Position numbers and translations under genes: made by a program
Source of the DNA: JARRPM01 sp963765545
GTDB taxonomy: Bacteria > Pseudomonadota > Gammaproteobacteria > Pseudomonadales > Halieaceae
Length of the DNA: 64,000 bases
Reading direction: 5' to 3'
NCBI GenBank assembly: GCA_963765545.1
Contig: CAVXWW010000008.1
Location: forward strand, 434,001-498,000
Part shown: piece by piece, positions 32,421-41,609 of the stretch
How the letters are laid out: every line of letters begins with the position of its first letter
Numbering within the stretch: the stretch's first letter is position 1
Notes under the pieces: generated by a model
Seen by the model: the letters and a program-made list of their open reading frames with translations, nothing else
Database searches by the model: none
What the model was told of the DNA's origin: nothing

Positions 32421-35263
32421 AGCTCAAGCCTCGCTGTGTAACGCCGTTTACGCAAACGCTTTCGCAGCCAGTGGATCAGCGCCAGCAGGCCCAGCCATAG
32501 AATTGCCAGGCCATAATTGAGGTATTCGACGATGGCCTGCGCGCGCCTGTCCATGGGAGGTAGAGTGCGATTAAAGTGCGCGCGCGAGCGTATTTTGAGC
32601 AGTTCCTCATCCTGTAGTGCCCAGTCCAGGCTGTTAAGCAGTAGTTCCACGGCACCCAGGTACTGGGTGCCGCTTGCCATCACCTGGGCTTTCAATACCT
32701 GGTCATCCATAAAGTCATTGGAGCTGTACAGCACAATGCGGGCGGCTTCGGGCGATCGTTGGAGCAGGCCCCGCGACCCCGGGCCTATCGACACCTGGCT
32801 TGAATCTGTACTTCCGGGATGTGGCCGGTCGCTGAAATAGGAGTCGAAACGGCCCTGCAGAATTACGCCGAGTTTGTGTTGCTTGTTTTCCCCGTGCTCA
32901 CTGGCTTCCATACCAGGTTCACTGTCTGGCCCAGGCATTATTTCCATGCTGGTGCTCAGCCAGGATTCGGGCGAACTGGTCAGAAGTGTGGTGACCTGAA
33001 GACCGTCCTTGCGCTTTATGTTGATCGGCGACGCCCAGGCCATGGTCAGTTGCGGCAGGTTTTCAGTAACCGGATGTTTTCGTGCCAGTCCCGATTCTCT
33101 CAGGTCTATGAAATATGGGTAATCCAGCAGTTGAACATCGCGAAACTCATAGCCACCCGACTCCCGGGTAACTGGTGCCGGGAACGCTGAGTTCTGCGCG
33201 TCCAGCACCAGCGACTCGCCTATGCTCAATCCCTGGTACGCCAGCCAATCCTGCAGCCCGCTATCCCAGTCCTGTAACTGCAGTTGCCCGTCCGCAAGTT
33301 CCGTGGTGTAGGGTGACGTGGCTATAATTACCGTGCCGCCACGCATCAGGAACTGATCTATCGCGAAGACGGACTGCTCGTCAATGCGGTGGGGCGCTAC
33401 TACCGCCAGTATATCGGCGTCCGGCGTAACAGAGCCATCCGTCAGGTCCTCCAGCCTTATGCTGTAATCCAGCGAGATAGCTTCTTCCAGGTTGCTGAAT
33501 TGCGGGCCTCCCAGATTGTAGCGGGCCATCTGCTCATTGACCTGTGGCACCGACAATGCAACGGTGCGGGTAAAGCCGGTAGCAAAACGCTTCAGGCCCG
33601 CGTCCAGGACGGTTCGAAAACTGGTCGGGTCAAAGTCGTCGGTGGGCAGCTGTACCACCTGGTGTGAATCGGCGAGTGTCAGGTAGAAGAAAAACGGCTT
33701 CTCCTGGTCTAACCCTGTAACCATCGGGCGAAAACCCCATTCCTCAGTAATCTGACTGGCTACCTGGCCGCCGCGTAACTCGGGCTCGATGAAGCGAACA
33801 CTGAGCTTGCCGCCCGAGCGCGGCACAATGGCATCCAGCTGGGCCTTGATAGAGTTTTTGTAGGACTGAAGTAATGGCGGCAGGAGCTCGTCGCCGGACA
33901 CATAAGCGATAAGTTCCACCGGCTCATCGATACGCTCAAACAGGCTGCCGCCCAGCTGGTAGTTATATATTACATTTTTGATTGCCCGGGTGATGTCGTA
34001 TTCGGGATTGCGCAATAACACGTCCGCTGCGGCGTTGGCCCGGGTACGAACTTCAATGAGGTCGTTAAACCCCAGGATCTGGTGTTCGTTGCCGTACTGC
34101 ACCAGGATGCTGAAATAGGAATTGACCAGGGTTGCCTGGTAGCGATCCGCGACCTGGAATGGTGTCGCCCTGATTCCATATCGCTCGTTTGCCTCTTGTT
34201 CCAGCTCGGGGTTGAGCGCGGGATCAATAAATTCCACGTGGACCTTACCGTTGCCGGCAATTGCGTATTCCTGCAGAAGGTCCTGCAATTGCGGGACCAG
34301 CGGCGCCAGTAGTGGATGTGTCTTGGCGCTGAAATAACCGCGAATCAGCAGCGGCTCCTGCAATTGGTCCAGGAACTGCCGGGTAGATTCGGAGATCGTA
34401 TATAGCCGGCCCTGGGTCAGGTCCAGTCGCAGGCTATCTATACGACTGAGCCACACATTAGACAGCACGAGGTTCACCAGTACCAACGCTGTGGCCAGCC
34501 GCCAGTAGCGCCGTCGTGGCGTCGGACCCACTCCGGACCAGCGCAGTCGTTCCAGCGAATACACATTGAGTGTCAGAAACGCGATGGTGAGACTGAGGTA
34601 ATACCACAGGTCGCGCATAGCGACCACGCCCCGGGTGATACTCTCAAAACGGGAGCCACTGCCTAGCAGGCGCAGCAATTCACCTGTGCGGTTGTCAAAG
34701 AAATCTGTGATAGTTGCGCTGCCGATGAGATACAGCAGGCCGCATAGCGCCACAGTCCCGATAAGGCTGACAATAGGATTGTCGGTTCGTGAAGACACGA
34801 ACAAGCCGGCGCTGAGGTAGGTGGCGCCCAGCAGGCAGGTTGCCAGGTAAGCCGCAGCAACGGGCCCCGGGTCCAGATCCCCCATCAGGGCCACGGTCAC
34901 CGGCAGAGGCAAGGTGGCAACCAGGGCCAGTAAAAGAAGTGAGAAGCAGGCGCGGAACTTGCCCAGCACAAAACGCCACAGGCTGGTGGGCTGGGTCAGA
35001 ATGTGTTCTATGGTGCCGGTGCGGCGCTCCTCACTCCACATGCGCATGGTCAGGGCGGCACTCAGGAAAATTAATAAAACAGGCATCCATTCGAACAGCG
35101 GGCGGATATCCGCAACATTGCGAGCGAAAAACGATTCCACCCAGAACACGATAAAAAACGTGATCGCAATAAATGCTGCGAGGAAAAGCCAGGCTACCGG
35201 CGACGAGAAAAAGAGCAGCACCTCCTTCTGCGCGACCCTGCGTGCCACGCTGCCACTAGCCAT
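32417..35263 (-). CDS. Fused ABC-2 permease and GldG-like protein (GldF-GldG fusion)
   Basis: A 948-residue fusion. Residues about 15-240 form a six-helix ABC-2 permease of the GldF type (for example VESFFARNVADIRPLFEWMP). A seventh helix (about 250-272) leads to a large periplasmic domain of the GldG type (about 275-900), beginning RIDSLRLDLTQGRLYTISES. The last helix is near 915-935, followed by a basic tail. In Bacteroidota GldF and GldG are separate subunits of the gliding-motility ABC transporter; fusions are found in proteobacteria and their cargo is unknown. The gene overlaps its neighbours on both sides. Confidence 0.88.
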   Translation of the reverse strand: MASGSVARRVAQKEVLLFFSSPVAWLFLAAFIAITFFIVFWVESFFARNVADIRPLFEWMPVLLIFLSAALTMRMWSEERRTGTIEHILTQPTSLWRFVLGKFRACFSLLLLALVATLPLPVTVALMGDLDPGPVAAAYLATCLLGATYLSAGLFVSSRTDNPIVSLIGTVALCGLLYLIGSATITDFFDNRTGELLRLLGSGSRFESITRGVVAMRDLWYYLSLTIAFLTLNVYSLERLRWSGVGPTPRRRYWRLATALVLVNLVLSNVWLSRIDSLRLDLTQGRLYTISESTRQFLDQLQEPLLIRGYFSAKTHPLLAPLVPQLQDLLQEYAIAGNGKVHVEFIDPALNPELEQEANERYGIRATPFQVADRYQATLVNSYFSILVQYGNEHQILGFNDLIEVRTRANAAADVLLRNPEYDITRAIKNVIYNYQLGGSLFERIDEPVELIAYVSGDELLPPLLQSYKNSIKAQLDAIVPRSGGKLSVRFIEPELRGGQVASQITEEWGFRPMVTGLDQEKPFFFYLTLADSHQVVQLPTDDFDPTSFRTVLDAGLKRFATGFTRTVALSVPQVNEQMARYNLGGPQFSNLEEAISLDYSIRLEDLTDGSVTPDADILAVVAPHRIDEQSVFAIDQFLMRGGTVIIATSPYTTELADGQLQLQDWDSGLQDWLAYQGLSIGESLVLDAQNSAFPAPVTRESGGYEFRDVQLLDYPYFIDLRESGLARKHPVTENLPQLTMAWASPINIKRKDGLQVTTLLTSSPESWLSTSMEIMPGPDSEPGMEASEHGENKQHKLGVILQGRFDSYFSDRPHPGSTDSSQVSIGPGSRGLLQRSPEAARIVLYSSNDFMDDQVLKAQVMASGTQYLGAVELLLNSLDWALQDEELLKIRSRAHFNRTLPPMDRRAQAIVEYLNYGLAILWLGLLALIHWLRKRLRKRRYTARLEL

Positions 35264-36185
35264 CGCTGTTAACCTCGCGAAATACCGCGTCCAGCCCCTG
35301 TATCACCGGGCGCAACTGGTACAGCCTGGCCCCCGCCTCAATCACGCACCTGGCAATATTGTTGGCCGCTGTATCTATGTCCGCGTTTTCGTGCAGGACC
35401 AGGGTGTAGCTTGAGCGGTTATCCTCGTCTGCGTTGTGCTGTATCGATACTACCTGGGGCATGCGTCTCAGGTAGGTGGCAAGGGAGTCGGCGCTGGAAT
35501 CTGTCTGCAGCAGCATGGTCCGGCTCTCGCGCAGCTGCGCCAGATGCGAATCCAGCACCAGTTTGCCGTGGCGCAGCACCAGCACTCGATCACAGATGGC
35601 ATCGACTTCCTGCATGATGTGGGTAGACAGGATAATGGTTGCCTGCCTGGCCAGTCGCTTTATGAGGCGGCGCATGTGCTCGGTCTGTTTCGGGTCCAGC
35701 CCGTTGGTGGGTTCGTCCAGGACCAGCAGGCTTGGCTTCCCCAGGATCGCCTGGGCTACACCCACTCGCTGTTTCAGGCCGCGGGACAGTTCGGCGATGG
35801 GATCCAGCGCGCGCTCGGCCAGGTCGGTGGCCACAATGGCCTGGCGCACCGCTGTGTAGCGCTGGGCCGGTGCAATAGCCTTGAGTGTGGCGGCGTAGTG
35901 CAGGTAGTCCGCAACCATCATATCCGGGTAGACCGGCAGGCTCTCGGGCAGGTAGCCCAGTTCACGCTGGATACCCGGCGCATTACCCTGCATGGCCAGT
36001 CCACCGATCGTGATGCTGCCTGCTGCGGGCTCAAGGTAACCACATAGCATGCGCATGATCGTGGTTTTCCCGGCTCCATTGTGCCCCAGCAGGCCAACGA
36101 TCTCGTTTCGGCCTATGGAAAAAGACACCTCGTCTACGGCAGCAGTCTTGCCATAGTGACGGGTCAAGGATTGCACTTCAATCAT
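35256..36185 (-). CDS. ABC transporter ATP-binding protein (GldA-like)
   Basis: A 309-residue ATPase with Walker A GHNGAGKT, signature LSRGLKQRVGVAQA, Walker B LLVLDEPTNGLDP and switch His in ILSTHIMQEV. About 85 further C-terminal residues are typical of the ABC-2/GldA class. It is the first gene of the set and overlaps the permease start by 8 bases. It should power the fused GldFG permease. Confidence 0.93.
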   Translation of the reverse strand: MIEVQSLTRHYGKTAAVDEVSFSIGRNEIVGLLGHNGAGKTTIMRMLCGYLEPAAGSITIGGLAMQGNAPGIQRELGYLPESLPVYPDMMVADYLHYAATLKAIAPAQRYTAVRQAIVATDLAERALDPIAELSRGLKQRVGVAQAILGKPSLLVLDEPTNGLDPKQTEHMRRLIKRLARQATIILSTHIMQEVDAICDRVLVLRHGKLVLDSHLAQLRESRTMLLQTDSSADSLATYLRRMPQVVSIQHNADEDNRSSYTLVLHENADIDTAANNIARCVIEAGARLYQLRPVIQGLDAVFREVNSDG

Positions 36186-36267
36186 ATTGCCAGGAACGCC
36201 GGTTTCAGCATTGTCGATTTAGTGAGGTGTTTCCCGGGCGGTCTTTTCTGCACGTGGCCTTGCCGGG

Positions 36268-37029
36268 TCAGGGGTAGAATAATAACTTAATTATGAAGGC
36301 GATGAGTACAATGTTCAGTATTCGCCGGATGAGGTTCTCGCCCCGGGTGACCGTAAAATGGGCGCCCAGATAGCCGCCTATGGCGTTGCCAAGGGCCAGC
36401 GCCAATCCCACCACCCACATCAGCTCTACCTTGCTGGCAAATACCGCAAGTGCGACCACGGTATACACCGCGATAATAAACACCTTGTGCATATTGGTAC
36501 GCACCAGGTCCAGCCCCATGGCCCTGTTCAAAATGGGCATAATGATGAAGCCGACGCCAATCTGGATAAAGCCTCCCCAGAATCCGGCTGCGACCATCAG
36601 CACATGGCCCCTGACCAACTGCGCCCGGGTGAGAACCCGGTCTCCCGGTTGTTCGGCGTGGCCCCTGTCAAAATGCATTACCAGCATCACGCCCAACATC
36701 ACCAGCGCCAGGATGCGATTGAACAGGGCACCTTCTAGCTCACTGCCTAACAGCGCTCCGGCCAGTGCCCCCGGGATCGCACAGGCAGCGAGACTCAGGC
36801 TCAGCCTGAAATCGCTGAAACCGCGACGCAAAAAAGCCGTTATAGCACTCAGGTTCTGGGCCAGGATGGCGATGCGGTTGGTGCCATTTGCCACTGGCCC
36901 GGGCAGGCCCATGAACACCAGTACCGGTACCGTCAGCAGTGAGCCGCCCCCGGCCATGACATTGAGAAAGCCTGCCACAATGCCGACAGCGGTGAGCAGC
37001 CCCGCCTGCCACAGGTCGAAGTCGACCAT
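36268..37029 (-). CDS. TSUP (TauE/SafE) family membrane permease
   Basis: A 253-residue protein with about eight hydrophobic segments. The diagnostic N-terminal repeat is AGGGSLLTVPVLVFMGLP followed by ANGTNRIAIL, with a second repeat GFIQIGVGFIIMPIL. TSUP proteins move sulfite, sulfonates or other organic anions. It shares one base with the glutathione reductase stop, so both are on one transcript, which hints at a sulfur or redox link without proving it. Confidence 0.88.
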   Translation of the reverse strand: MVDFDLWQAGLLTAVGIVAGFLNVMAGGGSLLTVPVLVFMGLPGPVANGTNRIAILAQNLSAITAFLRRGFSDFRLSLSLAACAIPGALAGALLGSELEGALFNRILALVMLGVMLVMHFDRGHAEQPGDRVLTRAQLVRGHVLMVAAGFWGGFIQIGVGFIIMPILNRAMGLDLVRTNMHKVFIIAVYTVVALAVFASKVELMWVVGLALALGNAIGGYLGAHFTVTRGENLIRRILNIVLIAFIIKLLFYP

Positions 37030-38387
37030 CAGTCTTCGGTCCAGGCCTCCCGCATGGTGACAAACTCCTCCGCCGCGGTGGGGTGTATGCCGATCGTTGT
37101 GTCAAACAGCGCCTTGGTGGCCCCGGCTCGCAGCGCAATAGCGATGCCCTGCATGATTTCACCGGCGTCGGGGCCCATCATGTGTACTCCCACTACCCGG
37201 TCGCTGGCCTTGTCCACGATCAGTTTCATGAAGGTCTGCTCGTCGCGGCCACTGATGGTGTGCTTCATCGGCTTGAAGGTCGATTTGAACAGCCGGATAT
37301 GGCCGAATTTTGCCCTGGCCTGTTCCTCAGTGAAGCCCACGGTGCCGATATTCGGCTGGCAGAACACCGCGGTGGGAATAAAGTCGTAATCCACTGTCTG
37401 GTCCGTTTCACCAAATTCGCGTCGTGCAAAAGCCATACCCTCGGCCAGGGCCACCGGCGTCAGCTCCATGCCCCCGGTTACATCACCCAGCGCATAAATG
37501 CTGGGCTCCGCGGTACGGTATTCACCGTCAACCAACACGGTGCCAAATTCACCGATCTCGACCTTGACGTTTTCCAGTCCCAGCCCTTCCAGGTTCGCCT
37601 TGCGTCCGGTGGCATAGAGCACCGTGTCAGCTTCTATAGTGCTGCCGTCGGTGAGCAATAGTTCCAGGCCGGAGGCATTGCGGGTGATAGATTCCACATT
37701 CACCTCAAAGCGCAGATCCACACCGGTTTTGGCTATTTCGCGGGCCGCGTGGGCGCGTATATCGGCGTCGAAACCGCGCAGGAACAGGGGGCCCCGGTAC
37801 AGTTGTGTGACTTGTGAGCCAAGTCCATTAAAGATACCGGCGAACTCTACCGCAATATAGCCGCCGCCGACGATAACCAGCCTTTTGGGAAAGTGCTCCA
37901 GGTCGAAGACCTCGTTGGAGCTTATCGCGTGCTCGCTGCCGGGAAAATCCGGGATATGCGGCCAGCCTCCTGTCGCTATCAGGATTTTCCTGGCCGTAAA
38001 CCGGCGCTTTCCAACTGCCACTGTATGCGGGTCGATAATTCTGCCGCGGCCGTCGATAACGTCGGCCTTGACCCCCGCCAACAGGCGGTCATAGATGCCG
38101 TTCAGGCGTGAAATCTCGGTTTTCTTGTTATCGCGCAGGGTCGGCCAGTCAAAAGCCGGTTGATTGCTGTCCCAACCGAAGTTGCGGGCATCACTGAATG
38201 ATTTGGAATACTCCGAGGCATAGACATAGAGTTTTTTGGGTACGCAGCCAACATTTACGCAGGTGCCCCCCATATACCGATCTTCCGCGACGGCCACTCT
38301 GGCACCAAAGCCCGCAGCCATCCGCGCGGCCCTGACACCACCGGAGCCGGCGCCGATGACAAACAGGTCATAGTCATAATTTTTCAC
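37029..38387 (-). CDS. gor: Glutathione-disulfide reductase
   Basis: A 452-residue flavoprotein. It has the FAD motif VIGAGSGGVRAAR, the redox-active disulfide in GGTCVNVGCVPKKL (Cys43 and Cys48), the NADPH motif IVGGGYIAVEFAGIFNGLG, and the C-terminal GIHPTAAEEFVTMRE with the catalytic His. KKLYVYASEY after the disulfide fits glutathione reductase rather than dihydrolipoamide dehydrogenase. It reduces GSSG to GSH with NADPH, which Zwf can supply. Confidence 0.95.
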   Translation of the reverse strand: MKNYDYDLFVIGAGSGGVRAARMAAGFGARVAVAEDRYMGGTCVNVGCVPKKLYVYASEYSKSFSDARNFGWDSNQPAFDWPTLRDNKKTEISRLNGIYDRLLAGVKADVIDGRGRIIDPHTVAVGKRRFTARKILIATGGWPHIPDFPGSEHAISSNEVFDLEHFPKRLVIVGGGYIAVEFAGIFNGLGSQVTQLYRGPLFLRGFDADIRAHAAREIAKTGVDLRFEVNVESITRNASGLELLLTDGSTIEADTVLYATGRKANLEGLGLENVKVEIGEFGTVLVDGEYRTAEPSIYALGDVTGGMELTPVALAEGMAFARREFGETDQTVDYDFIPTAVFCQPNIGTVGFTEEQARAKFGHIRLFKSTFKPMKHTISGRDEQTFMKLIVDKASDRVVGVHMMGPDAGEIMQGIAIALRAGATKALFDTTIGIHPTAAEEFVTMREAWTED

Positions 38388-38529
38388 AGGTTAATCCTCA
38401 GGCTTGGGGAGGCCAAGTCTAACAGCCCAGCAGTCTGGACTGAATGCGCCAGTGTTAACTAATACGGTCGTCCCACCGTGGCTAGCCTGCCCGGTTTGGC
38501 TCTATTTTTGATTCGGCATGATTCAAGGC

Positions 38530-38557
38530 TTGTTGCGTCAGGGGATTCGGCTATCAT
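38530..38557 (+). promoter_or_regulatory. Candidate promoter of the DUF481 gene
   Basis: TTGTTG, a 16-base spacer and TATCAT lie about 60 bases upstream of the ATG at 38619, in the divergent region shared with gor. Confidence 0.4.
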
Positions 38558-38618
38558 GTGGCGCTTTTAACGTCATGCAGCCTCCGGCCCGGGGGCAAAA
38601 AAGAGACAGGTGAAAACC

Positions 38619-39683
38619 ATGGTTTACAAGAAGTACCTGCAGACGCTTTTTATGGCTATGGCAGCGGTCTTGGTGGGTCTTCCATCCTCGGCACACGCCG
38701 AAGAGGGTGAAGAAGCAGCAGAAAAACGGGATGAGATCCTGCTTAAGAGCGGCTCCAGGATCCTGGGCACCCTAACCGGGTCGCGCGATGGCGTGGTCAC
38801 CATCGATACCGACTTTGCCGGTACTCTCAGCATAGAGCTGGACAAGATCGCGTCACTGCAAACCGATAACCCTGTGCTTATCCAGCTTGCAGATCAAAGC
38901 GTGCTTCAGCAGCAGCCCCTGCGCATAGAAGATGATGCCCTGGTGCTGGCCACAGCGGCGGGGGCCGAGGAGACTGTTGCCCTGGGCGATCTGTTGTTGG
39001 TAAACCCCGAACCCTGGGAGCTGGGGCAGGGCTATAGGTGGACGGGCCTGGCCAGTGCTGCCATGGTGACCGAGCGTGGCAACACCGACACGGATGAGCT
39101 GGACTACAAGCTGGAAACTGTGTGGCGCAGCATCCGGGACCGCTACACGATTAAGTACAACGGCGAGAAAGACAAAAATAACAACGAAACGACCACCGAC
39201 AAATGGTATGCCCTGGGCAAGTATGACTATTTCCTCAGGGACCCGCTCTACGCTGGCTTCCAGGTCTCGGCAGAGCACGACAAATTTGCCGATCTGGATC
39301 TGCGGTACCTGGCAGGTCCCTTTCTCGGACGCCAGTTTTACGAGGAGCCGGTTTTTACCTTGTCTGGCGAGTTGGGCGTCTCCTATGTGAACGAGGACTT
39401 CATCGTTGCCGACGATGATGACTATGGCGCGGCCAACTGGGCCCTGAATGCCTCCAGTAATTACCTGGGTGGTGATTCGCGCCTGTACCTGGACCATCGG
39501 GGTATTTGGAACCTGGAGGAAACCTCCGACTATATTCTTGATCTGACTCTCGGCCTGGCCTTCCCCTTGCTATGGAGCCTGGAGGCCGCAGCGGAAGTTG
39601 TGTGGGAGTACGATGCCGGTGCAGTTGATGACGTAAAGGAACTGGACCAGACTTACCGGTTCCGGGTTGGCTACACCTGGTAG
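38619..39683 (+). CDS. DUF481 (YdiY-like) outer-membrane protein
   Basis: A 354-residue secreted protein. The signal peptide ends near AHAEEGEE (about residue 27). A small N-terminal beta domain (DEILLKSGSRILGTLTGSRDGVVTIDTDFAG) is followed by the DUF481 beta-barrel region (about 135-354) with alternating strands and the terminal aromatic TYRFRVGYTW, an outer-membrane insertion signal. The ATG at 38619 has good spacing from AGACAGG; the GTG at 38610 is too close. DUF481 barrels are of unknown transport role. Confidence 0.85.
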   Translation: MVYKKYLQTLFMAMAAVLVGLPSSAHAEEGEEAAEKRDEILLKSGSRILGTLTGSRDGVVTIDTDFAGTLSIELDKIASLQTDNPVLIQLADQSVLQQQPLRIEDDALVLATAAGAEETVALGDLLLVNPEPWELGQGYRWTGLASAAMVTERGNTDTDELDYKLETVWRSIRDRYTIKYNGEKDKNNNETTTDKWYALGKYDYFLRDPLYAGFQVSAEHDKFADLDLRYLAGPFLGRQFYEEPVFTLSGELGVSYVNEDFIVADDDDYGAANWALNASSNYLGGDSRLYLDHRGIWNLEETSDYILDLTLGLAFPLLWSLEAAAEVVWEYDAGAVDDVKELDQTYRFRVGYTW

Positions 39684-39693
39684 GGACCTGGGC

Positions 39694-40749
39694 TCAAGCG
39701 GCCTTTCTTACCGCACTCGCCAGCAGGTTCAACGCGAGCCCGGTGTCCGCCAGTGACAGGCAGGGGTCGGTAATGCTCTGGCCATAGGTCAGGGCCTGCC
39801 CTGGCTCTACCGGCTGGTTTCCCTCAACCAGGTGGCTTTCGAGCATGATGCCCCGAATCGCCCGCTGTCCCTGCTCAATTTGATCACAGAGACTGGACAT
39901 CACCTGTGCCTGGCGCCGGTAGTCTTTTTCACTGTTGCCGTGGCTGCAGTCCACGATCACTGATGCCGGCAGGTCCCTGGCAGCGAGGGCCTGTGCTGTT
40001 CCGGCAATGTGCTCTGCGCTGTAGTTTGGTCCGGTCTGGGTGCCGCCTCGCAGAATGAGGAAGCCGTGAGGGTTACCGGTGGATTGCAGGATGGCCGGTG
40101 TACCCTCCTTGGTGAGGGAGGGGAACCAGTGGCTGTGTTGCGCTGAGCGTATTGCATCTATAGCCACTTCAGTCCGGCCATCTGTGCCGTTTTTAAAGCC
40201 CACCGGCATCGAGAGGCCGGAGGCCAGCTCACGGTGAATCTGGCTCTCTACAGTGCGTGCGCCTATGGCCCCGAAGCTGACCAGGTCGGCATAGTACTGG
40301 CCGAAGGTCGTGTCCAGGAACTCGCTCGCCGCTGGCAGGCCGAGTTCGTTGACGTCCAGTAACACCTTGCGTGCCAGGTGCAGGCCGCGGTTGATATGAA
40401 AGCTGCCATCCAGTCCGGGATCGTTTATGAGGCCCTTCCAGCCGACCACGGTGCGGGGTTTTTCGAAATAAACTCGCAACACCGGGAAAATAGCGTCAGC
40501 CAGGGGCTCGCACAATGTCTTGAACTGGGCCGCAAAGTCCAGCAGGGCCGCGGGGTCATGTACAGAACAGGGGCCGACAATGGCCAATACCCTGGGGTCG
40601 TTATTCGTCAGAATAGCTTCTATGGCGCGGCGCGAGCTGGCGATCTCGGCCGCGAGCGATGTCGGCAGGGGCAGCTCTTCTGCCAGTACCCAGGGAGTGA
40701 TCAGGGGTCTGGCATTGCCGATACGGACATCGTCAGTCGGTGTGCTCAT
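39694..40749 (-). CDS. 3-Deoxy-7-phosphoheptulonate synthase (class I DAHP synthase)
   Basis: A 351-residue class I enzyme. It shows IVGPCSVHDP, VYFEKPRTVVGWKGLINDP and GARTVESQIHRELASGLSMPVGFKNGTDG-type active-site segments, and metal-ligand motif DCSHGNSEK. It condenses phosphoenolpyruvate with erythrose 4-phosphate, the first step of the shikimate pathway. The feedback class (AroF, AroG or AroH) cannot be told from these motifs. It is convergent with the DUF481 gene and has its own start 9 bases from the zinc-ribbon gene end, so these two are probably one transcript. Confidence 0.95.
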   Translation of the reverse strand: MSTPTDDVRIGNARPLITPWVLAEELPLPTSLAAEIASSRRAIEAILTNNDPRVLAIVGPCSVHDPAALLDFAAQFKTLCEPLADAIFPVLRVYFEKPRTVVGWKGLINDPGLDGSFHINRGLHLARKVLLDVNELGLPAASEFLDTTFGQYYADLVSFGAIGARTVESQIHRELASGLSMPVGFKNGTDGRTEVAIDAIRSAQHSHWFPSLTKEGTPAILQSTGNPHGFLILRGGTQTGPNYSAEHIAGTAQALAARDLPASVIVDCSHGNSEKDYRRQAQVMSSLCDQIEQGQRAIRGIMLESHLVEGNQPVEPGQALTYGQSITDPCLSLADTGLALNLLASAVRKAA

Positions 40750-40758
40750 GATGTGGGG

Positions 40759-41160
40759 TTAGTTGCGCTCACCCCGTATCAGGCTCCGGAACCAGTCCGC
40801 CAGGGTGTCGTGTTTATAGTCGGTGAACTCACCTGCATCCATGAACATGCCGTGTTCAGGACAGGTTTCATACCAGACGTGAACCTGCTGCGGATCGGAG
40901 GTCTTGACCATGTCCTTGCCGCAGCGCGGGCAGGCGATATCTTCAACGCTATCCCAGTCTTTGCCTGCTTTGGCATCCCCGGTATCCAGGGCGTCGCCCA
41001 TCCATTTACCTTTGAGCAGTTCCGCTTCACCGCTATCAAACCAGAGGCCGTGACAATTGGTACAGCGATCTATGACTACATCACCGCCATAGGTGACTTC
41101 GGTCATTCCGTGCCCGCACTTGGGGCATTCAATACTGTGTATTTCGGGATTGTATTCCAT
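40759..41160 (-). CDS. TFIIB-type zinc-ribbon protein
   Basis: A 133-residue protein with two zinc-ribbon-like parts. The first (about residues 12-45) has CPKC and CTNC with GLWFDSGE, the zf-TFIIB pattern. The second (about 77-110) has CPRC and a later CPEHGMFMDAGEF. It is acidic between the ribbons. Proteins of this kind are small and of unknown role. It probably leads the transcript with the DAHP synthase gene. Confidence 0.8.
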   Translation of the reverse strand: MEYNPEIHSIECPKCGHGMTEVTYGGDVVIDRCTNCHGLWFDSGEAELLKGKWMGDALDTGDAKAGKDWDSVEDIACPRCGKDMVKTSDPQQVHVWYETCPEHGMFMDAGEFTDYKHDTLADWFRSLIRGERN

Positions 41161-41381
41161 CCGGGGTACTCCGTAGGCAATGTCAAAGCGATGCTAGTGT
41201 AGCCGCCAATGTGGGGTCGAGTCGTGATTCTAGCCGAATGTAGGTGGAATTTCCCGTCTGTCGGCGCGCAAATGGTAAATATTGCAAGCTGCTGCATTCA
41301 GCCAGGTTTAATCTTGAGCATTACTATAATCATTTACACGCTGATTCAGCGGGCGTTGCGGCCCGTGCTAAAGGAACTCAC

Positions 41382-41609
41382 ATGCAGATAACCCGGATAT
41401 TCCTGTCACTGTTACTCACAGTGGCAATTTACAACGCACGGGGGGAAGACGATCCGGTGCGCGGCGCTGAGCTTTAAGCGTAATGTGTGGCCTGCCACGG
41501 GGCGCAGGGAGAGGGAAACCACAGTCGCATCTGGATGAGGGAGCGCGACTGGCGGCGGCGCATTTCATTTTTGCAATTGACGCACAACGTGGCGCTAATC
41601 ACTTTGTAA
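41382..41609 (+). pseudogene. Degraded class I cytochrome c gene with two in-frame stop codons
   Basis: The ATG at 41382 follows AAAGGAACTCAC and opens a signal peptide (MQITRIFLSLLLTVAIYNARG). The frame then reads DPVRGAEL, TAA (41475), Ala, TAA (41481), and continues in the same frame as CVACHGAQGEGN, the c-type heme-binding CxxCH motif. In intact relatives the text is of the form GAELYAxCxACHGAQGEGN, so both stops sit exactly at heme-site codons. Downstream codons no longer match a cytochrome, so the gene is also lost beyond the heme site. A perfect -10 (TATAAT, 41325-41330) remains upstream. Confidence 0.75.

Noticed and set aside
41244..41477. 77-codon frame including the cytochrome c signal peptide
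   Set aside because: The upstream part has no support; the true start is the ATG at 41382, and the frame is cut by the first stop of the pseudogene.
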